The notes under the pieces are model-generated. The model worked only from the letters and a program-made list of their open reading frames with translations. It did no database searches and had not been told where the DNA came from. Both the position numbers and the translations under genes were made by a program. This document shows, piece after piece, positions 12,279 to 23,210 of a DNA stretch of 64,000 nucleotides (its first letter is position 1; every line of letters begins with the position of its first letter). This DNA comes from Mercurialis annua. Taxonomy: Eukaryota; Streptophyta; Magnoliopsida; Malpighiales; Euphorbiaceae. The stretch spans positions 41,443,653 to 41,507,652 of the forward strand of contig NC_065572.1 in NCBI RefSeq assembly GCF_937616625.2. The letters are read 5' to 3'.

Positions 12279-15200
12279 GAAACAAATCCAAGCGTTCCAC
12301 CTTTTTAGCAATTTAAGCCAAATGTTTACAAACGTTCTAGAACAAATCCAAGAGTTTCACCTTTTTAGCAATTTAAGCCAAACGTTTTTCAAAAGTTAGG
12401 AAACAATTCCAAACGTTTCATTGTTTTATCGATTTAAGCCGAACGTTTTCGAACGTTACGAAATAAAACCAAACGTTTCACCTTTTTAGCAATTTAAGCC
12501 AAACGTTACGAAACAAATCCAAACTTTTCCCCATTTTAGCGATTTAAGAAAGACGTTTAAAACGTTACGAAAAAAATCCAAACATTTAACCTTTTTAGCA
12601 ATTTATGCCAAACGTTTACAGACGTTACTAAACAAATCCAAACGTTGCACCTTTTTAGCGATTGAAGCCAAACGTTTACAAACGTTACGAAAAAAATCCA
12701 AACGTTTCACACATTTTTAGCAATTTAAGCCAAACGTTTACAAATGTTACGAAACAAATCCAAACGTTTCACCTTTTTATAGATTTAAGCCAAACGTTTA
12801 CAAACTTTACGAAACAGAACCAAACGTTTAAAACGTTAGGAAACAAATCCAAAAGTTTCATATTTTTAGCGATTTAAGCCAAACCTTTACAAACATTACG
12901 AAACAAAACTAATCGTTTCACCTTTTTAGCACTTTAAGCCAAACGTTTACAAACGTTACGAAACAAATCTAAGCGTTCCACTTTTTTAGCAATTTAATCT
13001 AAAAGTATACAAACGTTCCGAAACAAATCCAAGGGTGTCAACTTTTTAGTAATTTAAGCTAAACGTTTACAAAAGTCACGAAACAAATCCAAGCGTTTCA
13101 CATTTTTAACAGTTTAAGCCAAACGTAAACGAACGTTACGGAAAAAAACCAAGCGTTTCACCTCTTTAGCAATTTAAGTCACACGTTTACAAACGTAAGG
13201 AAACAAATCCAAGCATTTCACCATTTTAGCAATTTAAGCCAAACATTTACAAACGTTACGAAACAAATCTAAGCATTTCCCCTTTTTAGCAATTTAAGCC
13301 AAACGTTTACAAATGTTACGAAACAAATCCAAGCGTTTCATCTTTTTAGCAATTTAAGCCAAACGTTTACGAATGTTCCGAAACAAATCCAAGCGTTTCA
13401 CCTTTTTAGCAATTTAAGCCAAATGTTTACAAATGTTACGAAATTAATCCAAACGTTTCCCCTTTTTAGCGATTTAAGCCAAACGTTACGAAACAAATAA
13501 AAACGTTTCACCTTTTTAGCGATATAAGCCAAACGTTAACAAACGTTATAAAACAAATCCAAACGTTTCACCTTCTTAGCGAATTAACCCAAACATTTAC
13601 AAACGTAACAAAACAAATCCAAACGTTTCACCTTTTTAGCGATTTAACAAAATGTTACGAAACAAATCCAAACGTTTCGCCTTTTTAGAAATTTAAGCCA
13701 AACGTTTATTAACATTACAAAACAAATCCAAACGTTTCCCCTTTTTAGATATTTAAGCCAAATGTTTACAAACTTTACGAAACAAAATCAACGTTTAAAA
13801 CGTCTGGAAACAAATCCAAACGTTTCATATTTTTAGCGATTTAAGCAAACCTTTAAAACGTTACGATACAGAACCAATTATTTCACCTTTTTAGCAATTT
13901 AAGCCAAACGTTTACAAACGTTACGAAACAAATCCAAGCGTTCCACCTTTTTAGCAATTTAAGCTAAACGTTTACAAACGTTCCGAAACAAATCCAAGCG
14001 TTTCAAGTTTTTAGTAATTTAAGCCAAACGTTTACAAACGTTACGAAACAAATCCAAGTGTTTCACCTTTTTAGCAATTTAAGTCAACGTTTACAAACGT
14101 TACGAAACAAATTCAAACGTTTCATCATTTTAGCTATTTAAGTCGAACGTTTACAAACGATACGAAATAAAACCTAACGTTTCACCTTTTTAGCAATTTA
14201 AGTTAAACGTTTACAAACGTTACGAAACAAATCCAAACGTTTCCCCATTTTAGCGATTTAAGCCAAACGTTTAAAACGTCTCGAAACAAATCCATATATT
14301 TCACCTTTTTAGTGATTTATGCCAAACGTTTACAAACGTTACGAAACAAATCCAAACATTTCACCTTTTTAGCGATTGAAGCCAAACGTTTACAAACGTT
14401 ACGAAACAAATCCAAACATTTCACCTTTTTAGCGATTGAAGCCAAACGTTTACAAACAGTACGAAACAAATCCAAACGTTTCACCTTTTTATCGATTAAT
14501 GCCAAACGTTTATAAACACTATGAAACAAATCCAAATGTTTCATCTTTTTAGCAATGTAAACCAAACGTTTATAAACGCTACAAAACAAATACAAACGTT
14601 TTACCTTTTTAACAGTGTAAGTCAAACGTTTACAAACGCTACGAAACAAATCCAAGCGTTTCACCTTATTAGCAATTTAAGCCAGACGTTTACAAACATT
14701 ACGAAACAAATCCAAGCGTTTCACCTTTTTAGCGATTTAAGCCAAACGTTTACAAATGTTGCGAAACAAATTCAAACGTTTCATCTTTTTAGCGATTTAA
14801 GCCGAACGTTTACAAACGTTACGAAATAAAACCAAACTTTTCACCGTTTTAGTAATTTAAGCCTAACAATTACAAACGTTATGCAATAAATCAAAACGTT
14901 TCCCCATTTAAGCTATTTAAGCCAAACGGTTAAAACGTTACGAAACAAATCCAAACATTTCGCCTTTTTAGCGATATATGCCAAACGTTTACAAACGTTA
15001 CGAAACAAATCCAAATGTTTCACCTTTTTAGTGATTGAAGCCAAACGTTTACAAACAATAGGAAACAAATCCAAACGTTTCACCTTTTTAGAGACTTAAG
15101 CCAAACATTTACAAACATTACGAAACAAATCCAAACGTTTCACTTTTTTAGGGATTTAAGCCAAATATTTACAAACGTTACGAAACAAATCCAAGAGTTC

Positions 15201-15282
15201 CACCTTTTTAGCAATTTATGCCAAACGTTTACAAATGTTACGAAACAAATCCAAGTGTTTCCCCTTTTTAGCAATATATGCC
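12279..15282 (+). repeat. 60-bp satellite array, forward orientation, segment 2
   Basis: This is the same 60-bp satellite as segment 1, resuming directly after the solo LTR and ending at the complete gypsy element. It includes 50-bp variants lacking exactly one decamer (at about 12495 and 13485). It also holds two copies of an eroded higher-order motif marked by AAACCTTTA followed by ACCAAT or ACTAAT (about 12881 and 13848). Open frames on both strands (for example 14521-14829 plus and 14317-14664 minus) are repeats of 20 residues and are not called as genes. Confidence 0.96.
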
Positions 15283-17844
15283 TGTCACGACCAAATTTCA
15301 TGGATCGTGACCGGCGCTAGGGTATGGGTATGGTCGTACCGAAACCCGTAGCAAGCCTCGCGGAAAACCTTATATTCAATATAACCTGCAAGAAAATCAA
15401 TGCTCGGGGGCAACCGAGACTTCAGCCTAAGTCTAACAACTTATATATTCTAGTAGAATTACTTGATAGCAATTCGAAAACTATGAAACATGCCTCATAT
15501 ATAAATAATCCAATGCAACATACCAAAGTATAATAATACAAAAGTCGTACCACTACGACAACCAAAGTACAATAATAGAGACAACTAGTTCTACTGCGGT
15601 CTAAGAGGTAAAACAGTTGACTAGTCTAATAACATAAAAAGACCTCCGAGGAATCAAATGATCGGAGATGACCAACGCTCTCAAAATCATAAGCCTGGAA
15701 AGTTTGGAAAACAACGGGGTCAGATATACTGAGATGAGTTCATAATGCTATCCACATTTATTAAGTTTAAAACCCTTAAAACAAATCCTTTTATACTAAT
15801 ATATATACTTGATTATGGAAAACAGTATTGAAATGAAATCCCAAAGTATTTAATCCAAAGTAGATGGGAACATATCCTCATCGATTCCCAAAGTAGGCCA
15901 TACAATAGTCAGCCAATCCCAAAGTACTTACCGGTGCACACAGTCTCGATACAAGCCTATCAAGTAGCTCGTTTCAATCCAGATCCATAATCCTTAAAAC
16001 AGTTCATAAGCATTTGATACACTAAAATAACTTGCGGTACTTAATAAAGCGGTAAATAACACGATAAACTCACTGCTTGCTTATCCACGTGAATCTTGGC
16101 AAACAGCTAACCCCGCGTAGACTCCGAAGCACGAGCAGTCGACGGGTCTAAAACATTATATAAGTCAAAATCCGAACAACCCCTAACTTTAAGAATACTA
16201 GACTCCACATAGGACTAGCATTTCATTACGCAACCAAAGATTCAAACAAGGTAATCAAAATACCACCAAGTATCCATACAACCAATTTACAAATAAGGCA
16301 AGTTAAGCTTAGGTGAGTTCTTATCTTTTAAAACGAAATCAAAGTACTTAAATACTTAAATAGTCTTTACAAAACAATTACAGTTCCAAAAGTAGTGTGT
16401 TAGCCTTTCTGCATTATAGCTCAACACAACATATCGGGAGACCACGTCTAACCCGACCCATCCATAAACCATGTTTAAAACCAAAGTCTTTAATCAAACC
16501 TTAAATGAAATCAAAGTTATTTAAAATAAGAACTCACACCGTAGCTTAATAATGCCATAAACAATTTAGCTTGCTAACACTTAGCAAGTAGCACCCCAAG
16601 TACATTTAATTATGCCTCCTCAAATAGAACCAATAAGATTCAACACCTTTCAAGTATCAACTTGAAGTTAAAATAGTTCAACCAAAACCCTACATGACAT
16701 ATAACTCCTTGTATGCCTTGTATTATTTAATTCAAGACAAACCACATCCTATGATAATCTAACATTCTTTTAACAAGTTTTAAACCATCTCCTAAACAAT
16801 TTCCAGCTCTTAGTAATAAGTTCAAACTGAGTTAAAATTCAAAAATGCTAACCAAACTATACGCTATTCCATTTAAACGATTTCTCAAAACCACCCCGTG
16901 TATTTTTTATCATCTAATATCCTATGATCCATTACTTTGAAATTTCCAGATTTTAGTTTAATCTTAAAACATAATTTTATCTCAAAAGCATTAATCAAAC
17001 GATACTAAAATCCATTCACAAGATTCCCCCAACACACCCAATGTACGTTTGATGTCTAACAACCTAAGATTAGCTTTTAAGAAATTTCCATATTTTTAAA
17101 TATGCATCAAAAACAGTTTATAACCCAAAATCTTTAGCAATTCGATAAGTCTATCAATTGTAATATTAAAACCAAATCACCCAATGTACAATTGAAATTC
17201 AAGAGACTAATATAACATTAAGTTAAGATTTCCAGAATTTATAATTCAAAGCAATATAGAAATACAATCAAACCACCCAAAGTATTGATTCATACAACGA
17301 TCTAGCAATCCCTACATCACATAAGAAAAGGGAATTGAACCACATACCTTTTGATTAGGATAATAGCAATAAAACTCTGAATTCAACCAACCCAAATCAG
17401 CCTACAATCACACACATATAGGCTATTATGATGGAGGAATGACCTAAGATAGAGCCTCAGCCGAATTAGGGTTTTTAGAGAAGTTAAAAGTGTTTAAAAT
17501 CTGTTTTAGGTCGAGTTAAGGTGAGTTTAAATAGAAATCAGCGAACTGCACAGTGCACGCGTCGCGCCCGCTACACCTCCTTCGCGCCCGCGAAACATGA
17601 ATAGCGCCCGTGATTCATGCATGTCGCGCCCGCGAAATGCTACTACCTCCGATGAAAATTTGAGATTTTGAAATTGAAATCAAAAGCGTTTCAAACTCTG
17701 AGATTACTTCTAATACCTCTTAAAACACATTTTAAAAGGTTTGGAACCTTCGACACGCGAATCTAAGTGGTCGAACCACTCAAATGAACCCAAGGTATCT
17801 TTTAGGCTTAACGAAACAAGTTAGAAAAAATACGGGGTGTTACA
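15283..17844 (-). repeat. 3' LTR of the gypsy element, 2562 bp
   Basis: On the plus strand it runs from TGTCACGACC to GGGGTGTTACA. It matches the LTR at 23211-25776 along its whole length. Differences cluster near 15283-15950 and 16820-17300, while long stretches, such as about 15960-16400, are nearly unchanged. The left flank is ATGCC (15278-15282), the satellite positions at which a 5-bp target duplication would lie. An open frame at 15324-15533 lies inside the LTR and has no recognisable product. Confidence 0.93.
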
Positions 17845-17862
17845 TTCTCCCCAACTTAAAAC
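17845..17862 (-). other. Polypurine tract of the gypsy element
   Basis: Read on the minus strand, AAGTTGGGGAGAA lies immediately before the 3' LTR start TGTAACACC. A G-rich purine run directly against the LTR is the usual primer for plus-strand DNA synthesis in Ty3/gypsy elements. Confidence 0.85.
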
Positions 17863-18033
17863 AAAATCGTCCTCGATTTTACAACAACGAAACTGAACAA
17901 CAAATCACATAAACTCACCAAAGTAATGCACATAGTACAATGCCCAAAATATCAATCACCAAGTAGCACATAAATACACACATAACCCAAAGTACTAACA
18001 TAGCATAAAAGCAACCAACAATACCAACGTACC
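17863..18033 (-). other. 3' untranslated internal region of the gypsy element
   Basis: About 170 bp separate the integrase stop from the polypurine tract. No feature is recognised here. The 66-residue frame at 17915-18115 overlaps the integrase end in another frame and is not considered real. Confidence 0.6.
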
Positions 18034-19488
18034 TCAAGAAAAGAGGAAAGGATAACGGTTCCTCATGTCGGACTCCGTCTCCCAAGTGCATTCTTCTACA
18101 AAGTGATTCTGCCACAGAACTTTGTCCATCGGAATCTCCTTGTTCTGCAACCTACGCACCTGCATATCGACAATCTCAACAGGTTGTTCCTCATAAGACA
18201 GCTCTTGGTCAACCTCAACACTCTGTGGTACAATCACTTGAGAAGGTTCAGAAACGCACTTCCGCAACATCGAGATATGAAATACTGGATGCACCAAAGA
18301 CATGTCTGGCGGCAAAGTCAAACGATAAGCAACTGCCCCAACTCTCTCCGTAATCTCATACGGACCAACAAACCTAGGCGCTAACTTTCCCTTAACACCA
18401 AAACGCACAACGCTCTTCATAGGCGAAACTCGAAGAAATACATAGTCGCCAACCTGAAACTCAAAGTCCTTCCGCTTAAGATCAGCATAGCTTTTGTGCC
18501 GACTAAAGGCAGTCTCAAGCCTACGCTTGATCAAAGGTACCTTCTCAGAGGAAATCTGGATAATCTCAGCTCCAGAAAGTTTACGCTCGCCGACCTCTTC
18601 CCAACATATAGGAGATCGACACTTGCGCTTGTACAAAGCCTCATAGGGTGCCATCTCAATACTAGCGTGGTAACTGTTGTTGTAGGAAAATTCAATCAAA
18701 GGCAAATGAGTATCCCAGCTGCCTTGAAAATCCAGAATAGACATCCTGAGCATGTCCTCCAAAGTCTGAATAGTCCTCTCAGACTGTCCGTCAGTCTGAG
18801 GATGAAATGTAGTACTGAAATCCAACCTCGAACCCAAGGATTCCTGCAATGCCTTCCAAAACCGAGAGGTGAAAATCGAACCTCTGTCCGAAACTATCGA
18901 CACTGGTACACCATGAAGACTAACAATCCGATCGATGTACAACCGTGCCAACTTCGAAGCCTGGTAAGTAACCTTGATCGGTAAGAAGTGAGCTGACTTG
19001 GTCAAACGGTCAACTATCACCCAAATCGAATCATACCCCTGCCGGGTACTTGGTAAACCAACCACAAAATCCATAGCGATCTGCTCCCGTTTCCACTCTC
19101 GAATATGTAGCGGTTGCAGATATCCAAACGATCTCTGATGTTCTAACTTTACCTGCTGGCAAGTCAAACACTTAGACACAAACTCTGCAGCGTCCTTTTT
19201 CATTCCGCTCCACCAGTACGTACCCTTGAGATCATGATACATCTTGGTAGAACCCGGATGAACATTATAAGCTGACTTGTGCGCTTCCTCCAGAATCTGG
19301 TCTCTCAAACCATCTGAATCCGGAACACACAGTCGAGAACCGAACCTGAGAACTCCATCCACCAGAACAAACTCAGAATTTCCATCCAGGTGGATCTCAT
19401 CCATAATCCGTTTCAATTGTGGATCATTAGCTTGTGAAGCTTTGATCCTATCAATCAAAACCGGTTGCACCTGCAATTGTGCCAACAT
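18034..19488 (-). pseudogene. Gypsy integrase with C-terminal chromodomain (part of broken pol)
   Basis: This 484-residue open frame holds the integrase, which inserts the DNA copy into the host genome. An N-terminal HHCC zinc-binding module uses H70, H77, C107 and C110. The catalytic DDE triad is D140 (MDFVVGLP), D201 (VSDRG) and E237 (DGQSER). A GPY/F-type module (GPYEI, 375-379) follows. Residues about 435-484 resemble a chromodomain with conserved aromatic residues (VLWQNH, CTWE), a part known in chromoviruses to bind modified histones and bias insertion toward heterochromatin. All key residues are present. The frame continues upstream into the RT/RNase H part without a shift but is separated by a TAG at 19498-19500. 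The listed start is just the first ATG after that stop. Confidence 0.93.
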
Positions 19489-19497
19489 ACAACCTTT

Positions 19498-20433
19498 CTA
19501 CGAAACCTGAAATCTGTATCCCAAAGATAACAAACTATGCCACTCATGGACCATGGGTCTCCGCCCAACCTCAGAAATATGGGCCAAACTGCCCAAAGAC
19601 TTGCGACTGAACGCATCGGCCACCACATTAGCCTTACCCGGATGGTACTGAATAGAACAATCGTAGTCTTTCAGTAGCTCCAACCATCTCCGCTGCCTCA
19701 GATTCAACTCCCGCTGATCAAAGATGTACTTCAGACTCTTATGATCAGTAAAGATCTCGCAAGTAGCACCGTACAAATAATGCCTCCAAATCTTAAGAGC
19801 AAAAACCACAGCTGCTAACTCCAGATCATGAGTAGGATAATTCACCTCATGCTTCTTCAGCTGACGAGAAGCATAGGCAATCACCTTACCATGTTGCATT
19901 AATACACAGCCCAAACCGATACGAGAAGCATCACAATATACAGTAAACCCCTCAATGCCAGATGGCAAAGCCAACACAGGAGCTGTAGTCGAAATCTCTT
20001 TGAGCTTCTCAAAGCTCGCCACACACTTGTCAGTCCATTCAAACTTAACACCCTTCTGTGTCAGTTTAGTCAACGGTGCAGATATTCTGGAGAAATCTTG
20101 CACGAACCGACGATAGTAGCCAGCCAGCCCAAGAAAACTTCTAATCTCAGTAACTGACATTGGCCTCTGCCAATCCATAACCTCCTCAATCTTCTTCGGA
20201 TCAACCTTGATCCCATCCTTCGACACCACGTGTCCTAAGAAAGTAACTTGGTCCAACCAGAATTCGCACTTTGAGAACTTGGCATATAGCTGATGCTCAC
20301 GCAAAGTCTGCAGTATTGTCCTCAAGTGGAAAGCATGCTCCTCCTCACTCCGAGAGTAAATCAGTATGTCATCAATAAACACAATAACGAACTGATCCAG
20401 AAAAGGCTTGAACATCCGGTTCATCATATCCAT
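19498..20433 (-). pseudogene. Gypsy reverse transcriptase C-terminal half and RNase H (part of broken pol)
   Basis: This part copies element RNA into DNA and removes the RNA strand. The RT active-site box FIDD is at residues 19-22 of the frame, followed by the thumb/connection (FLGHVV, GYYRRF). RNase H covers about 160-280 with acidic residues D168 (YCDAS), E205 (DLELAAV), D230 (FTDHKS) and D273 (VADAFSR). The piece is interrupted at both ends. Upstream, the frame shifts by one base near 20440-20460 relative to the first half of RT. Downstream, a TAG at 19498-19500 cuts it from integrase, which is in the same frame. The first ATG is internal to RT and is not a true start. Confidence 0.92.
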
Positions 20434-20981
20434 AAATGATGCTGGTGCGTTATTAACTCAAAAGACATGACCAGAAACTCGAAGTGCCCATAACGCGTTC
20501 TGAAAGAAATCTTAGGCACGTCGACGTCTCGGATCCGAAGTTGATGATACCCGGATCTCATGTCAATCTTCAAAAAACACTTAGCACCCTCTAACTGATC
20601 GAACAAATCATCAATACGCGGAAGAGGATACCTGTTCTTGATAGTAACTTTGTTCAGCTGTCTGTAGTCAATACACAGCCGAAAAGAACCATCCTTCTTC
20701 TTAACAAACAACACAGGAGCACCCCACGGAGAAGTACTCGGTCTGATAAAATGATTATCCAGTAACTCTTGCAACTGTTCCTTCAACTCTTTTAGCTCTG
20801 TAGGAGCCATTCGATACGGAGGTATCGAAATAGGAGCTGTTCCAGGAACAACATCGATACAGAACTCAATATCACGGTCAGGTGGTAATCCAGGTAACTC
20901 TTCTGGAAACACATTAGTGAACTCATTCACTATCGAGACACTATGCGCATTACCACTAACAGCCTCTAAGTCACGAACCAC
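20424..20981 (-). pseudogene. Gypsy reverse transcriptase N-terminal half (part of broken pol)
   Basis: This frame of about 185 residues carries the fingers and first palm part of RT. Its motifs in order are [10 protein letters not shown] (31-40), the fingers segment [18 protein letters not shown] (84-101), DYRQLNK, the YPLPRIDD stretch, and the first catalytic aspartate D140 in [12 protein letters not shown]. It ends shortly after the VMSF motif where the frame is lost near 20440-20460, and the missing part continues in the frame ending at 19498. The apparent start at 20981 is a GTG and not a real start, because homology runs upstream to about 20993, where the frame shifts relative to the protease. 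Confidence 0.92.
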
Positions 20982-20983
20982 CG

Positions 20984-21520
20984 CTAAGAAACTACCTTCT
21001 CCCCATGGAAAGAAAAAGGTACATCACCAGGAACCCCAAACACAACCGACTTCCCTCGACAGTCGATAGAAGCAAAATGGCGTGAAAGCCAATCCATCCA
21101 CAAGATAACATCAAAAGATAACACGTCAAGTACAATCAAATCAGCCCTAAGATCTCTACCATGAATAACCACAAAACAAGACGGATAAACCACGTCCACC
21201 ACAACACAGTCAGACAAAGGTGTAGATACAAATAAAGGCTCTAGCAACCTAGATGGTGTTTCACTCAACTTAGCAGCAAAACTCGAAGAAACAAAAGAGT
21301 GAGTTGCACCCGCATCAAACAAAACCACTGCATCTACAAAAGAAATCGGAATAGTACCTTGCACCACGGCGTTTGATGCACGAGCATCCTGAGGAGTCAA
21401 AGCAAACACTCTAGCCTGACCCTGTCCCTGCTGCGGTGCCTGAGCATAACTGAAACTACCCGAACCTCTACCACTGTTACCACGGCCACCAAAACCACAT
21501 CCTCCTGAACCACGGCCCCG
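20984..21520 (-). pseudogene. Gypsy aspartic protease and gag-protease linker (part of broken pol)
   Basis: This is the retropepsin that cuts the Gag-Pol polyprotein. The active site appears as FDAGATHSF about 31 residues into the frame that starts at the ATG at 21409, typical for plant chromoviruses. A hydrophobic DVILWMDWLSRH stretch follows. The glycine/arginine-rich linker between the gag zinc knuckle and the protease is encoded at about 21410-21520, in frame with gag but after a TAG at 21521-21523. The frame ends at a TAG at 20984-20986, just where a one-base shift is needed to enter RT. Confidence 0.88.
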
Positions 21521-22576
21521 CTAGTCACCAAACGAAGCGGCGGATTGAGAATACCCCGCCGAAGGAGTAAAAGCAGTCCTCTGCTGCTGAAAAGATGGCT
21601 GAGTAACACTAGCCGACGACACCTGCTGCCTAGATGTCGGACACTCTCTCGCAAAATGGCCCGATTGGCCACAAGCATAGCAGCTACCCGGTGCTACCGT
21701 ACAAACTCCAATGTGCCTGCATCTGCAGTTCTGACAAAAAGGAACACTAGATGCTCCACTGCTACCCTGTCCAAAACTACGGCTACCCCCGCTGTAACTA
21801 GAACTGTGGGAATACGGCTGATATCCCCTCTGTTCACCCCCTTTCTTACTCTTGTACTGGGAAGACTTGGACTGATAGCTACTGCTACCACTCTGCTGCT
21901 CACTACTCTGAACAACACCGCCCGCCTTCTTGGTCTCAGTCATTTTCCCAAAGTGTAGTAAATTTGCCTCCATACGACGGACACTATCCACTAGAACCGG
22001 AAATGCCTTGCTCGTCTCAGTCAGAAGACTGATAAAATCTGAGCCTAAACCTTTCACATACCTGTCGTTCACCCTTTGCTGCTGAGTCTGCAGATCTGGG
22101 GCAAAACGACACAGCCTCACAAACTCGGTAGTGTACTCGTTCACCGACCTGTCTCCCCTTTTCAAAACCAGCAATCTGTCTCTATGACCTTCGGTCACTG
22201 AAAAAGGCAAGTAAAAGTTCTTGAATCGAGTCACAAAATCCTCCCAAGTAATAGTAGCCATTTCAGCACGAATGGCACTACGAAACCAATCACTTGCAGA
22301 ACCCTTCAAGGACATTTCTACTAACATTACAGTTTGCCTCTCAGTAGCCTGTAATCTCTGAGCATTCCGCTCAACTCCCTCCAGAAAGTCTAGGGCATCG
22401 CCGTCGCCCAAAAACTCAATCGACTTTAGTCTTGCATAAGCCAACACCAAATCTTTGTCAGTGGTTCCGCCACCACCAACTGCAACACCACCAGCCTGTG
22501 GCACCTGCTGCTGTACAATCTGTCCCAGCATAGCATACTGGTTCTGCATGGCTATCTGTCCCGTCTGCAGTTGCAC
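21521..22576 (-). pseudogene. Gypsy gag: capsid and zinc knuckle (broken)
   Basis: Gag forms the virus-like particle that packages element RNA. The capsid-type retrotransposon gag domain covers about residues 48-205 (FLGDGDALDFLEG, WEDFVTRFKNFYLP, VNEYTTEFVRLC). A serine/glutamine-rich stretch follows. There are two Cys-His motifs: a variant C281-C284-H288-C292 and a standard CX2CX4HX4C knuckle at C299, C302, H307 and C312. A TAG at 21521-21523 stops the frame, although the same frame continues into the linker and protease. Upstream, the N-terminal part lies in another frame. The ATG at 22576 is probably internal to the ancestral gag. Confidence 0.9.
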
Positions 22577-22872
22577 TTTATTATCTGGAGTGCAGTGATC
22601 CCAGCTAGAAACGTCGTGAAGTCAAATGGATCCATAGGAGATTGTGGTACACCTGGTGCCTGAACGCCTGCACCACCACGTCCCCTACCTCTGCCTCCAG
22701 CAGCTTGTCCACTGCCACCCCGTCCTCTGCCAGCTCGGCCTCTACCAACCGGAACTCCACCTGCACGTCCCTTTCCAACTTGAACCTTTAGTTCATGTTG
22801 GTCAACTCCAATCGACATAGCGTCATCAGCTTCAGCCTCAGCCTGAGCAGCAGCACGCCTACGAGTATTCAT
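22552..22872 (-). pseudogene. Gypsy gag N-terminus (broken)
   Basis: This 106-residue frame starts with MNTRRRAAAQ and runs through a glycine/arginine-rich stretch (GRGRAGRGRGGSG) into MDPFDFTTFL, an order typical of the start of plant chromovirus Gag. The ATG at 22872 is therefore the likely true gag start, about 320 bp inside the 5' LTR. The last ten or so residues are an out-of-frame tail: near 22577-22590 a small indel moves the capsid part into the frame starting at 22576. Confidence 0.82.
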
Positions 22873-23189
22873 TCCTAAGAATGAAACAGATAAATCTCAA
22901 ACAATGCCCATATGGCAACACCCAGAGTAAATTGAAATAGCTCAAAAATCCACAATTTATCCAAGTAATAACAACAACATTTCAAAGTAAAGCATAACTT
23001 GCAAAATAAAACATCAGTAACATATAAGACCGAATCAAACATTCCTAAAGGTGAAGGTAGAAAGTTTTGAAAACAAATGATGACGTTTCAAAAGACAAGA
23101 CTTGAATCCTAAGTCCGCAGTAGATCCTATAACACAATAGTAACACTTAACATGCCTTATAGCGATAAACACATAACATGCAAAAATTT
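22873..23189 (-). other. 5' leader of the gypsy element
   Basis: This AT-rich stretch of about 317 bp lies between the primer site and the gag start. It would hold the untranslated RNA leader and packaging signal. No open frame or recognisable motif is seen. Confidence 0.6.
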
Positions 23190-23207
23190 GGCCTTAGTTG
23201 ATACCAA
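23190..23207 (-). other. Primer binding site, tRNA-Met(i) type, partial match
   Basis: Reading the minus strand out of the 5' LTR, three bases after its end come TTGGTATCA and then ACTAAGGCC. TGGTATCA equals the first eight bases complementary to the plant initiator methionine tRNA 3' end, the usual primer of chromoviruses. The following bases deviate from the usual site. Confidence 0.72.
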
Positions 23208-23210
23208 CTT

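Noticed and set aside
18103..18984. Plus-strand open frames at 18103-18384 and 18496-18984
   Set aside because: They lie opposite the gypsy integrase coding strand and show no family motif, so they are shadow frames.
21397..21958. Frames at 21397-21678, 21694-21918 (minus) and 21545-21958 (plus)
   Set aside because: They overlap gag in other frames, are low-complexity, and have no recognisable product.
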